64,000 bases of DNA from Leptospira weilii serovar Ranarum str. ICFT (GCF_000332415.1 NZ_AOHC02000037.1:248001-312000), one strand, 5' to 3'. Positions 1 through 19,263 are shown, numbered from the stretch's first letter. The notes: a model not told the origin generated them from the sequence alone. Numbers and translations are program-made.

Positions 1-1
1 T

Positions 2-727
2 CCGGTTCCCGTTTTGGCTTCGAACAAATCCTGCCTAACGTGTAAATCCTGCGAACAAGTTTGTCCGACTCATTCCCTCAAAATTATTTCCAAGGATAAG
101 ATGAGTTTTGATTACGGCGCTTGTCTGCAATGCGGAAGATGTTCGGAAGTGTGTTCCGACGGTAAGATCATAGATTCCGGTTTTGTTCACGTATATTCCA
201 CGGATCGCGAGGCCCTGAAAGTGACGTATACAAACGGCATGCCGGATGAAAGACAGGAAACGGAAACCGAAGAAGTAAAACAATTCAGGAAGATCACGAA
301 AAAAAACGGATTCCAATACAGAGAAGTTGCAGCCGCCGGTAACAACACGACCGAAGCGGAAATCAACGCGAGTTTCAATTCTCTTTTTGATAGCGAAGCG
401 AGCAGGGTTCGAGTGGTAGCGTCTCCGAAACACGCGGACGCATTGGTTTATTCCGGACCGGTCGGACCGAACATGGAGGGTCCGTTAGACACGGCTTGGG
501 AAACAATGCCTTCTCCGAAGGCTCTCGTGGCTTGCGGGTCGGAAGCGGTGTCCGGCGGGCTTTTTAAACTCGGCAAACTTCCGAAAGAACCGGATCTGTT
601 TATCGGAGGAGATCCTCCTCGTCCGGATGTGATCGTTTCTGCGTTTCGTTATCTGATGGGAACGAGGGAATTTTCTTTTCGTGCCGAGCTCGCTAAGTAT
701 GTTCAAAATTTAAGAAAAACACATTGA
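2..727 (+). CDS. Ferredoxin/NuoB-like fusion, hydrogenase-4 or complex I type (5' partial)
   Basis: The frame is open to the window edge, so the true start probably lies upstream; the first usable codon is a TTG at 14 with no visible ribosome site. Counted from that TTG, residues 7-17 and 37-47 form two CxxCxxCxxxC motifs of a 2[4Fe-4S] ferredoxin. After a charged linker, residues about 130-215 match the 20-kDa NADH-dehydrogenase/NiFe-hydrogenase small-subunit fold (VVASPKHADAL, SGPVGPNM, PSPKALVA, DPPRP). The family would pass electrons from ferredoxin clusters to a membrane oxidoreductase. The cluster cysteines expected in the NuoB part are replaced (NASFNS region, ACGSEA, GGDPPRP), so that half probably carries no N2-type cluster. 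It is likely the last gene of an operon entering from the left. Confidence 0.8.
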   Translation, partial: PVPVLASNKSCLTCKSCEQVCPTHSLKIISKDKMSFDYGACLQCGRCSEVCSDGKIIDSGFVHVYSTDREALKVTYTNGMPDERQETETEEVKQFRKITKKNGFQYREVAAAGNNTTEAEINASFNSLFDSEASRVRVVASPKHADALVYSGPVGPNMEGPLDTAWETMPSPKALVACGSEAVSGGLFKLGKLPKEPDLFIGGDPPRPDVIVSAFRYLMGTREFSFRAELAKYVQNLRKTH

Positions 728-1292
728 AGAATATTTTCTTCCAAGTATTGATCCAGATACCGATGAACTTCCTGCACAGTTCGCCCCTTTCCGTCGAGTG
801 ATCCGAAAATACGTTTCTTCGATAGGAAAAGAACCGGAACGTTTTTCGAATTGGATCGGAATTTACGATCCAATAGTAACAATCGAAAAGTAGTTGTAAA
901 ATTCATTTTCGAAGAGAATTTACAATTTTAAAATAAACACATCCACCTTGTTATAATCGATAACTCGATTCGTTTAATAAACGGAGCTTTGAAGAAATTC
1001 CGAGAACGAACATTGATTTGAAAAAAAGTATCGCAAGAAATCAAAATTCGTTTCATAAAAAACGATCTCATAACTTTACGAGATCGATCGATTGATTCCA
1101 TAAATTGAATGTACTGCTCAGGTTGTAAGCGACGAACTTTATCCGCAAGTTGAGTGGGACAAGAACGATCCAATGCGCGATATTCCTGCAACTTTTGAGA
1201 TATGCGATAAATTTCAATCAATCCGGGAACCTTTCCGGCCGATTTTCTATTCATATGAGAAGAAGCAAAACCGACCGGGAGGGAGCGAATTT
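728..1292. other. Gene-poor interval with possible minus-strand relic
   Basis: 565 bases separate the ferredoxin-NuoB gene from the kinase-like gene. On the minus strand one frame stays open from 1254 down to 703 except for a single TAA at 928-930. The upstream piece (108 codons) reads like protein in its first half; the rest looks random. I see no tRNA, clear terminator or recognisable domain. It may be an eroded gene or only intergenic DNA. Confidence 0.4.
928..1254 (-). CDS. Possible small hypothetical protein or gene remnant
   Basis: A 108-codon minus-strand frame opens with an ATG and a lysine/arginine-rich helical stretch (RRLQPEQYIQFMESIDRSRK) that looks translated, then decays into a poorly protein-like tail. 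It sits divergently to the kinase-like gene and would share its upstream region if that gene starts at 1293. No family is recognised. The same frame resumes after one stop and runs to 703, which would fit a nonsense-broken longer gene. Chance occurrence is quite possible. Confidence 0.2.
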   Translation of the reverse strand: MNRKSAGKVPGLIEIYRISQKLQEYRALDRSCPTQLADKVRRLQPEQYIQFMESIDRSRKVMRSFFMKRILISCDTFFQINVRSRNFFKAPFIKRIELSIITRWMCLF

Positions 1293-2183
<891 letters not shown>

Positions 2184-2244
2184 TTCTATTTAAGAATCAT
2201 GAATTGCTTGATTGTTTCGTTTATATTAAGAATCTAAGCGGATC

Positions 2245-2976
2245 ATGAAACTTTCCGGAAATACGATATTGATTACCGGTGCAACTTCCGGGATCGGCTT
2301 GGAACTTGCAAAAAGATTTGCAGGTTTGGGAAATACGGTCCTTGCGCTCGGAAGAAACAAGGATTCGCTTTCTCAGTTATCCTTCGTTCCCGGAATTCAA
2401 ACGATTCGATGCGATCTGACAAAACCGGCCGACTTTGATAAATTGATTTCTCTCATCCGTAAAAAATACACTTCGCTTAACATTCTCATCAACAACGCAG
2501 GGATTCAGTTCAATCCCGATTTTTCAAAAGATCCGGATCAAAGCGTTTCGATCGAAAAAGAAATCCGAACAAACTTAACGATTCCGGTCCGTTTAATTTC
2601 GATCTTAATTCCGATTTTAAAACCTCACGCTCAATCGGCGATCGTCAACGTGACTTCAGGATTGGCGTTGATTCCGAAACGATCGGCGCCGCTTTACTGC
2701 GGAACCAAAGCGGGTCTGCATTTATTTACGGAAGCGCTTCGTTATCAACTCGAGGAAACGAATATCAAGGTTATTGAAATGCTTCCTCCTCAAGTGGATA
2801 CTCCGATGACGGCGGGTAGAGGAAAGAATAAGCTGACCACGTCGGCTCTTACGGATGAATTCATTGCCGCTCTTGAAAAAGATAAGGAATATATCGGAAT
2901 TGGAGTCGTAAAATATCTCAGGGTAGCGCTCCGAATTTTTCCTTCTCTGATATACAAAATCGTCAAAAAGGCATAG
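2245..2976 (+). CDS. Short-chain dehydrogenase/reductase, DltE-like
   Basis: The 243-residue protein is a classical SDR: cofactor loop TGATSGIG at about residues 11-18, NNAG near residue 86, catalytic Ser in the VNVTSGLA segment and YCGTK as the YxxxK pair near residue 152. Length and the short C-terminus match the DltE/COG3967 group of NAD(P)-dependent oxidoreductases. A basic residue (R38) after beta-strand 2 suggests NADP. The substrate cannot be inferred. The gene stands 61 bases after the kinase-like gene and 69 bases before the ABC transporter, so co-transcription is possible but not shown. Confidence 0.85.
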   Translation: MKLSGNTILITGATSGIGLELAKRFAGLGNTVLALGRNKDSLSQLSFVPGIQTIRCDLTKPADFDKLISLIRKKYTSLNILINNAGIQFNPDFSKDPDQSVSIEKEIRTNLTIPVRLISILIPILKPHAQSAIVNVTSGLALIPKRSAPLYCGTKAGLHLFTEALRYQLEETNIKVIEMLPPQVDTPMTAGRGKNKLTTSALTDEFIAALEKDKEYIGIGVVKYLRVALRIFPSLIYKIVKKA

Positions 2977-3045
2977 AGAATTTTCGGTTATTAAAATCGA
3001 AACGATATATTCGAAATTTAGAATGCAGTTTTAAAAGGACATCTC

Positions 3046-5084
<2,039 letters not shown>

Positions 5085-5110
5085 TTCGTGCGGATTAAAT
5101 AGTTTTAGAG

Positions 5111-6229
<1,119 letters not shown>

Positions 6230-6278
6230 TTTATGATTGTTTTTGAATATTAGAGTTTTATTAAATATAAATTAGGGA

Positions 6279-7727
<1,449 letters not shown>

Positions 7728-7731
7728 GAAA

Positions 7732-8325
7732 ATGGAATTAAATAATCGTATGATGAAAATAAAAATAAGTTTTTACGGCGTAGTTGCGGCGTTCCTATTC
7801 GGTATTTTTTCCGGAATTCAAGCCCAGACCTTGGACCGGAATCAATATGAAAAGATCAAAGCCGTAGTTACACAAACCGGCCATATCGAAAAAGAAACTT
7901 TGGTTCGAGAAATTTATGCGATCAACTCAAATCCTCAGGAATATCTGATCGCGATCGCAAAAGATCCGGAGTTGAGAGTGTATGCCGTTTCTCAAATTAA
8001 CGAATTGATCGCGGACTTCGGTGGAAATTCCGCAAGGAATTATTTGGAATCCACGATTTCCAACGAAAACGCGCATCCTTCGATCCGAAGTTCGGCGGTT
8101 TTTTCTTACGGAAGAACGTTTTACTTTTCGGATAGGAATCATACGGAGAATTTCCTAAAACAATTTTCCTCCCATGATCGGATCGGAGCTTCCATTCAAA
8201 GTACCTTAAAAGGTCTTCGCACCGGAAAGGTCGATTCGGTTCGATTTTCGGAGAGATTAAAAAAGGAAAATCTGGATCGGATTAAGGAAAAGAATTTAAG
8301 AAAGCCGGGTTCATCAATTCCTTAA
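7732..8325 (+). CDS. Exported helical protein, possible HEAT-like repeats
   Basis: A signal peptide is clear (KIKISFYGVVAAFLFGIFSG, cleavage after QAQ). ATGs at 7732, 7750 and 7753 all precede it; I list 7732 because it lies five bases past the previous stop. The mature part of roughly 165 residues is helical, with repeated patterns (EYLIAIAKDPELRVYAV..., ...SIRSSAVFSYGRTF) resembling two or three HEAT-like helical hairpins. The C-terminus is strongly basic. Tight coupling to the metzincin lipoprotein gene suggests a shared transcript and perhaps a partner role. No defined family is recognised. Confidence 0.65.
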   Translation: MELNNRMMKIKISFYGVVAAFLFGIFSGIQAQTLDRNQYEKIKAVVTQTGHIEKETLVREIYAINSNPQEYLIAIAKDPELRVYAVSQINELIADFGGNSARNYLESTISNENAHPSIRSSAVFSYGRTFYFSDRNHTENFLKQFSSHDRIGASIQSTLKGLRTGKVDSVRFSERLKKENLDRIKEKNLRKPGSSIP

Positions 8326-8411
8326 AAGAAAAACGTTCGAGTTTATATCATAAGAATATTATAATATTAACGTAAGTCCGGAATAGCCGACGCGGAAGCG
8401 ATTGAAGCGGA

Positions 8412-8473
8412 GTCAATAAATTGAAACGAAAGGCGATATATTGTATCACGTTTCTTTCATGCAATTTATTGAC
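8412..8473. repeat. 62-bp inner palindromic segment, copy 1
   Basis: The segment begins GTCAATAAATTG and ends CAATTTATTGAC, perfect 12-bp inverted ends around a 38-base centre that includes GGCGATATATTGTAT. It matches 24659-24720 with one mismatch (C for A) in 62 bases, far better than the surrounding element copies match each other. The copy at 44972 has no such segment at the equivalent place, which marks it as an insertion. Confidence 0.8.
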
Positions 8474-8482
8474 TATAGCACT

Positions 8483-8508
8483 GTATTTCGACCCTTGGGG
8501 AGAAATAC
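8483..8508. repeat. Hairpin with CGACCC...GGGAG core, copy i
   Basis: Seven-base arms GTATTTC and GAAATAC enclose the 14-base core CGACCCTTGGGGAG (the core's outer C and G are the last pair of the arms). Inside the arms the order is a tandem G-A/A-G mismatch, then CCC facing GGG. The same architecture with unrelated arms recurs at 32338-32365. It lies inside dispersed element copy 1. Confidence 0.65.
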
Positions 8509-8655
8509 TGAGTTCGAGCGCGGTCCAGCCCTGGCATTGTTCTCTATGGATCGCAGCGCCAGGGCTGGATTCGCCCAAGATTTTCAACCGTCGAGCTCAC
8601 GTTAAATAAATCGTATTTGAAATAGGTTCGGGAATTGAAACAAAAAACATTTCTC

Positions 8656-9327
8656 TCAAGGAGAAGGTTCGTTTGTATTTCCGGAAATTTGTCTACAAAC
8701 TCCTTTTTCTTTCCAATCCAGTTTCCAATCCGTCGCAGAAGAATCCTCTTTGAACAGTCTTACGATCAGGTTCGAACACGTATAACGAATGTTAAAGTCT
8801 GAAACTTCGTATTCTCCCGAATAACGATACCAATGCGTATCCAAATCGCTTCCCGCCATAGGTTCGCTGATTTTTAGATTTTCGATCGTCTTTCCTTTCC
8901 ATCGATCCTGGAGTAAACTTTCCTCGATCAATTTAAGAGCCGTTTCTTTATCAGGCGATTCTTTGCCCGGATCGGAGAGAACTATATTTTTACCAAAACC
9001 TAACTCTGAAAACAACCAACCTTTCGTGCGGATAAAAACGTAATTCGCTCCGACTTCGGTACGCGTTATGCTACCGTCTTTGCGTTTTACGGTAACTAAA
9101 AACGGAAATTTATAGAGAATATCTTTGGATTTGGAATTTTCGATAAGCACGGGTTCTCCGTTGCTTTCTATGGATTGAATTTTATCGCCGGTATTCTTTT
9201 TAAGCCAATGAGTTTGAACGTCCTTTTTTGCTTTTTCCTCGTCCGGAGGTCCCGCTAACTGCGCGCCTAACACGGCGGGCATTAAAACGAGTAAAGCAGT
9301 ACCTGCTAACGCAAAGACATTTTTCAT
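8656..9327 (-). CDS. Exported protein of unknown function
   Basis: The 223-residue product starts with a standard signal peptide (KNVFALAGTALLVLMPAVLG, cleavage near GAQ). The mature protein of about 200 residues alternates lysine-rich and beta-rich segments and has two cysteines near the end (YTCSN, GVCRQ) that may pair. There are no catalytic motifs or membrane segments beyond the leader. It is transcribed toward dispersed element copy 1 and starts 83 bases from the oppositely oriented phosphatase gene, so both promoters lie in 9328-9410. No family is recognised. Confidence 0.75.
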   Translation of the reverse strand: MKNVFALAGTALLVLMPAVLGAQLAGPPDEEKAKKDVQTHWLKKNTGDKIQSIESNGEPVLIENSKSKDILYKFPFLVTVKRKDGSITRTEVGANYVFIRTKGWLFSELGFGKNIVLSDPGKESPDKETALKLIEESLLQDRWKGKTIENLKISEPMAGSDLDTHWYRYSGEYEVSDFNIRYTCSNLIVRLFKEDSSATDWKLDWKEKGVCRQISGNTNEPSP

Positions 9328-9388
9328 AGCCCATTATTAACGGCCTCTTTTACCTCTTGTCAATGAATTTAAAGTTGACCGGAGAACT

Positions 9389-10462
<1,074 letters not shown>

Positions 10463-10720
10463 TACTTTCTTTGCGAATTTGAAAGAAACGATTCGTTTTT
10501 TCGGAGATTGTTTCTTTATGAATGATGTCGTTTTAAAATTCGGAATTACCGTATGATTTTTTTATACGTGGGTTTTTGTCGGATCGGTAAAAAAAATGTT
10601 TTTTAGTTTGAGAATCTTTCATACCTTTGTACGCAGCGACGAAATCTTTCACAGAACGTTTTATGAAAGTAGAATCGGGTTCTTTTTAAAAAAGAAATTA
10701 GGTTTAGGATAAAACCGTAG

Positions 10721-12508
<1,788 letters not shown>

Positions 12509-12513
12509 ACAAA

Positions 12514-12705
12514 TTGGTTCGTTCGCCTTGTAATAAAATCTGTACAATGGATTTTGAATCCGGCTATTGTCGAGGATGTTTTAGAACCATCGACGAAATC
12601 GGAAACTGGTCCCGTTACACCGACGACGAAAGAGAGGAACTATTCTCAAAATTGAAACTTCGTAAGGAGGAGCTTTTTTCTAGAATCCATTTCAAAAATG
12701 ACTGA
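12514..12705 (+). CDS. DUF1289 small cysteine protein
   Basis: The 63-residue protein starts at a TTG. PCNKIC, then CRGC and FRTIDEIGNWSRYTDDERE, matches DUF1289 (YdhL-like), a short domain with four conserved Cys probably binding a metal. Its role is unknown in any organism I can recall. It begins six bases after the antiporter stop, so it is very likely on the same transcript, perhaps through translational reinitiation. Confidence 0.8.
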   Translation: MVRSPCNKICTMDFESGYCRGCFRTIDEIGNWSRYTDDEREELFSKLKLRKEELFSRIHFKND

Positions 12706-12716
12706 TGCGCGTCCCC

Positions 12717-12773
12717 ACAACGCTCCCTATCGAACGACCCTTAGGGAGTGAGATTGAGTTTAGGAAGCGTTGT
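12717..12773. repeat. Nested inverted repeats with CGACCC...GGGAG core, copy iii
   Basis: Outer arms ACAACGCT (12717-12724) and AGCGTTGT (12766-12773) pair perfectly; inner arms CTCCCTA (12723-12729) and TAGGGAG (12742-12748) also pair. The core CGACCCTTAGGGAG (12735-12748) is shared with 8489-8502 and 32345-32358. It sits between the DUF1289 gene and the convergent glycosyltransferase gene, so it could also act as a two-way terminator, although no T-run follows directly. Confidence 0.55.
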
Positions 12774-12863
12774 TTTGCGTTTTCCTTGGTTTTGGGAAAA
12801 GGTTTTTCTATATTAGAAAATCAAACTTTTTGCAAGTAACAAACCTCGCTTTTGCAGGGACTC

Positions 12864-14069
12864 CTACAGAAAACTTTTATAAACCTCTAAAGTTTCCTGA
12901 GCCGCCTTTTTCCAAGAGAATCTTGCGGAATTCCTTTTTCCCTTTGTGACTAAGTTTTTTACTGAGTTTCGACTTTTTAAAAAATCTCTCAGAAGTTTTT
13001 CCAATTCTTCCGGTTTGTCGGGAGAAAAATAAAACACGCTGTCTTGAAGGATTTCCGGCATTACCGTCGTGTTGGACGAGATCACCGGACAACCGCAAGC
13101 CTGGGCTTCTAAAGGAGGAAATCCGAAACCTTCGTATCTTGAAGGAAAGATAAAAAGTTCCGCACAAGAATAAAGACAACGAAGTTCATCCAAGGATAAT
13201 CTTTCCATGGGGAGAATTTGATTTTCATAACCGGAGACGTCGGCTTGCAGGTAATCGGGAATTTTTCCCGAAGCGCCGCCTAACACCCATTTGGTTTTTA
13301 AAATCTTGGAATTCCAAAGAGGTTTTAAAACATCGAGAACGAAATTTAAATTCTTATGACCTTTTCCGATTCCGACGCTCAGCAAGTAACCTTCTTTGAG
13401 TCCGTATTTTTTCAGAAAATTCTTTTTTTCCGTAGTGGAGGCGGGATAAAAAACCGTTTCGTCGATTCCGTTGTGAATCACTTTCATTTCCTTTTTCAAA
13501 AAACCGAAAACGGATTCCAAATCCCGGGCCGTGTATTCGGAAACGGACACGATCTTTTTTGAAAACAGTCGAAGTAAACGAAAGACTACCTGCATATAAA
13601 TTCGTTTTACAAAACTCGAATGAAATTCCTTCATTCGAAACGGAATGATATCGTGAATCGTTACGATTGATTTTTTAAGATAAAACAAGGGCGCGTTGAA
13701 ATGAGGAACGTCCAAAAGGTCCATTCTCCCCATTAAAGGATGACCTAAAAACTCGGAAAGAGAATAGATCGGAGATTGATAAGAGATCACGGGATAAGAG
13801 AAGTCCTCTTTCTTTTTGGAAGAACTCGATTTGGGATCGTTCGAAATTTCATCCGAGCCGGAAAACTCATGGCACAAAATCCCTTCGCTCAAAATCGTTT
13901 TTACGTCTCCCAAAAGAAAAACCCGAATTTTCTCTTTTGCAGCGGCCGGGCCGAGGTATTTCAGAAGACCGCGTATTCTCATCCCGATTCCGGAATGAGC
14001 GATCATACGCGCGTCCAATCCGATCGTAATCGTTTTATGTTTTCGTTTTTCCTCTTTGTGGCTTCTCAT
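12864..14069 (-). CDS. Glycosyltransferase family 4
   Basis: The 401-residue protein has the GT-B two-domain layout. The N-terminal half opens with ITIGLDARMIAHSGIGMRIR, the usual sugar-acceptor side start; the C-terminal half has VSVGIGKGHKNL and the nucleotide-sugar motif SRYEGFGFPPLEAQACG with two Glu seven residues apart, followed by PVISSNTTVMPE. GT4 enzymes are retaining transferases that build lipopolysaccharide or other surface glycans at the inner face of the membrane. Acceptor and donor are unknown, and no other LPS gene is adjacent. The ATG at 14069 gives a charged, lysine-rich leader without a signal peptide. Confidence 0.88.
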   Translation of the reverse strand: MRSHKEEKRKHKTITIGLDARMIAHSGIGMRIRGLLKYLGPAAAKEKIRVFLLGDVKTILSEGILCHEFSGSDEISNDPKSSSSKKKEDFSYPVISYQSPIYSLSEFLGHPLMGRMDLLDVPHFNAPLFYLKKSIVTIHDIIPFRMKEFHSSFVKRIYMQVVFRLLRLFSKKIVSVSEYTARDLESVFGFLKKEMKVIHNGIDETVFYPASTTEKKNFLKKYGLKEGYLLSVGIGKGHKNLNFVLDVLKPLWNSKILKTKWVLGGASGKIPDYLQADVSGYENQILPMERLSLDELRCLYSCAELFIFPSRYEGFGFPPLEAQACGCPVISSNTTVMPEILQDSVFYFSPDKPEELEKLLRDFLKSRNSVKNLVTKGKRNSARFSWKKAAQETLEVYKSFL

Positions 14070-14102
14070 GATCGGACAAAAATGACTCGGTGTTGGAAAT
14101 CT

Positions 14103-14134
<32 letters not shown>

Positions 14135-14198
14135 GAGGCAGTTTTGAAAATGGGAATGAAAGCGTTCTGATTTTTGAAAAAGTTAACGAATCTAGAAT

Positions 14199-14213
14199 GT
14201 GGGAACTCCTGCG
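14199..14213. repeat. Short near-palindromic repeat GTGGGAACTCCTGCG
   Basis: Closely related strings occur between genes at 18031-18045, 32783-32796 and 52685-52699. The consensus GTGGGAACTCCTAC is almost its own reverse complement. Here it lies in the divergent region between the glycosyltransferase gene and folE. Its role is unknown. Confidence 0.5.
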
Positions 14214-14323
14214 TTTTGTTAAGAATTGCCGTAGGATTGTCGCTGGTTTCTTTTGGGTTTTTGAGCGGAGATTAAAGAAAGATTCTGCGGTCTAAAAGGA
14301 AAATCGAACGAAGAGAGTTTAAA

Positions 14324-14875
<552 letters not shown>

Positions 14876-15045
14876 CATAAGTTCGGCCTAAAATCCGCTC
14901 CAGCTTGTGATGGCCGGTTGACGGCTTCATTTTTTTCGTTGCAGAGCCGGTCGTATGGATAGGCGGAGGTTTCATAATTCCGTTTTCGCAATTTGGTGGA
15001 CAGAGGAAAAAAAAGAGACATTCTTTGCCGAATCCGGAGGAAGTT

Positions 15046-17010
<1,965 letters not shown>

Positions 17011-17073
17011 TATGGATTGGTGGAAAATGTTTGGGCATGTCGAGCGATTCATAGAAAGAGGGATAAGAATTTG

Positions 17074-17844
17074 ATGGGACCGAAAAGAATCGTCTGTCTT
17101 ACCGAAGAAACGACCGAGTTATTTTATTGGCTCGGAGTGGAGGATCGTATCGTAGGAATTTCCGCGTATACCGTTCGACCTTTCAGAGCCAAAGAGGAAA
17201 AACCCAAAGTCTCTGCGTTTATCAACGGAAATATCAAACGAATCAAAGAACTAAAGCCGGATCTTATCATCGGCTTTTCCGACATTCAAGCGGAACTTGC
17301 AAAGGAACTGATCGGCGAAGGATTGAACGTCCTCGTAACGAATCAAAGAACGATCGCCGAAATCTTAGATACGATGTTGTTGTTCGGCTCTATTGTAGGA
17401 AAGGGAAACGAAACACGAACTTTGATCGAAGGTTGGAAAAGAAAGTTAGACGAAATTGAACAAAGATATTCTTCTCGAAACCGTATTTCCGTTTTCTTTC
17501 AAGAATGGGACGAACCGATCATTACGGGGATTTCCTGGGTTAGCGAATTGATCGAATTTGCGGGCGGAAAAGATTGTTTTGAACAACTCAAAACAAAATC
17601 TTTGGCGAAGGATAGGATCATCACGTCGACGGATGTGGCAAAAGCAAATCCGGACGTTTACATAGGTTCTTGGTGTGGAAAGCCGGTGAACTTTGAATGG
17701 GTGCAAAAACATCCGGATTGGCAAAATGTGAATGCGATTCGAAATCGAAAAATTTACGAATTGGATCCTTCGATTATTCTTCAACCGGGTCCCGCATTGT
17801 TTGAAGAAGGGATCGATCAACTCGTAAAGCTGATTCATTCTTGA
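17074..17844 (+). CDS. BtuF-like (cobalamin/siderophore-type) binding protein without signal peptide
   Basis: The fold is that of class III periplasmic binding proteins such as BtuF: RIVCLTEETTELFYWLG, a Val-Gly-Ile-Ser strand, KRIKELKPDLIIGFSDIQAE, VTNQRTIAEI and a C-terminal QPGPALFEEGIDQLV. With the ATG at 17074 (GAGGGATAAG upstream) the protein is 256 residues and has no signal peptide or lipobox; the longer frame from 17017 does not add one either. It may therefore act in the cytoplasm or be misnamed by family. It starts 63 bases after acs and is probably cotranscribed. Other possibilities are a cobinamide-binding or metal-trafficking protein. Confidence 0.75.
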   Translation: MGPKRIVCLTEETTELFYWLGVEDRIVGISAYTVRPFRAKEEKPKVSAFINGNIKRIKELKPDLIIGFSDIQAELAKELIGEGLNVLVTNQRTIAEILDTMLLFGSIVGKGNETRTLIEGWKRKLDEIEQRYSSRNRISVFFQEWDEPIITGISWVSELIEFAGGKDCFEQLKTKSLAKDRIITSTDVAKANPDVYIGSWCGKPVNFEWVQKHPDWQNVNAIRNRKIYELDPSIILQPGPALFEEGIDQLVKLIHS

Positions 17845-17880
17845 AGATGGTTCCGGGTAAAAAACGGAATTTTACGGAAT

Positions 17881-17979
17881 AGAGTTGATGAAAAATTAAT
17901 TCTCCATTTGTTTCCGTTTCATTGAAATGGACGACTGACGCAGTTTTGTTAATGCGACTATTGAATTTTTCAACAACTC
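17881..17979. mobile_element. MITE-like element, copy A
   Basis: This roughly 99-bp element has the ends AGAGTTGATGAAAAATT and AATTTTTCAACAACTC, inverted repeats of 17 bases with one mismatch. It matches 24306-24406 in reverse orientation over nearly the whole length. It has no coding capacity. GAATAG occurs at 17877-17882 and 17980-17985 and might be a target duplication. The rest of the 318-base gap up to 18162 holds a GTGGGAACTCCTACG repeat (18031-18045) and otherwise nothing recognisable. Confidence 0.75.
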
Positions 17980-18030
17980 GAATAGTTTGTCGGAATACGT
18001 TTAAGGGAAAACATACTCAAATGAAAATTT

Positions 18031-18045
18031 GTGGGAACTCCTACG
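18031..18045. repeat. Short near-palindromic repeat GTGGGAACTCCTACG
   Basis: This is a second member of the family seen at 14199, 32783 and 52685, located between MITE copy A and the ada/ogt-like gene. Confidence 0.5.
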
Positions 18046-18162
18046 AAAAGATTTACGAATCGCAAAAACCGAGAAAAAAGAACGAATTGAGAACTTACAA
18101 AATATTTTAAAAACAGCAAGGATCGGGTTTTAAAAAACGTAGGTTTCGGATAACATTCGAAT

Positions 18163-19011
<849 letters not shown>

Positions 19012-19224
19012 AATCGAAAATTCCGGAAAAGATTTTGAGGTCGTTTCGAAAACATAAAAAGGATTCAGCGTATCCTGAAAGTTTCTTCTTCCAACCGTTT
19101 TCCGGCTCGAATAAACCCGAGATTTCGAACAAATATTAAGAATGAATGTAAAAATTCCATCGTTCTGAAATTACAATTTGTCTTTTTATAATACGGCCAC
19201 AAGATTTCCGAAAGAGTTTCCTCT

Positions 19225-19244
19225 TTTCATTTACTTAAATGAAA
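19225..19244. promoter_or_regulatory. 8-bp inverted repeat just upstream of chemoreceptor gene
   Basis: TTTCATTT (19225-19232) and AAATGAAA (19237-19244) pair perfectly around ACTT, ending 19 bases before the chemoreceptor ATG. The position suits an operator or an mRNA hairpin acting on translation. It is AT-rich, so chance cannot be excluded. Confidence 0.35.
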
Positions 19245-19263
19245 TTTTATAAACGTTTGGTTT

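Larger units (their letters stand above)
8366..8607. repeat. Dispersed palindromic element, copy 1 (with inner insertion)
   Basis: This 242-bp intergenic element has the 5' end ATTAACGTAAGTCCGG and the 3' end GAGCTCACGTTAAAT, which are imperfect inverted repeats. It shares GCGGAAGCGATTGAAGCGGA near the left and GATTCGCCCAAGATTTTCA near the right with the copies at 24614 and 44972. The core contains an 11-bp perfect stem, CCAGCCCTGGC (8525-8535) with GCCAGGGCTGG (8558-8568). It also holds the 62-bp inner palindromic segment (8412-8473) and a second hairpin at 8483-8508. It fills nearly all of the 330-base gap between two convergent genes, and I see no coding gene in that gap. Confidence 0.8.

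Noticed and set aside
1173..1292. Extended start of the kinase-like protein
   Set aside because: Upstream codons add an unrelated leader and overlap the opposite-strand ORF; GTG 1293 has the better ribosome site.
8348..8609. Open frames on both strands in the repeat region
   Set aside because: They run through palindromic repeat sequence, and the 24556-24747 frame matches because it reads the same repeat. No ribosome site or conserved domain.
17922..18110. 62-codon open frame
   Set aside because: Its first half lies inside MITE copy A, and a similar frame (24150-24365) arises from copy B on the other strand; this is a by-product of the repeat.
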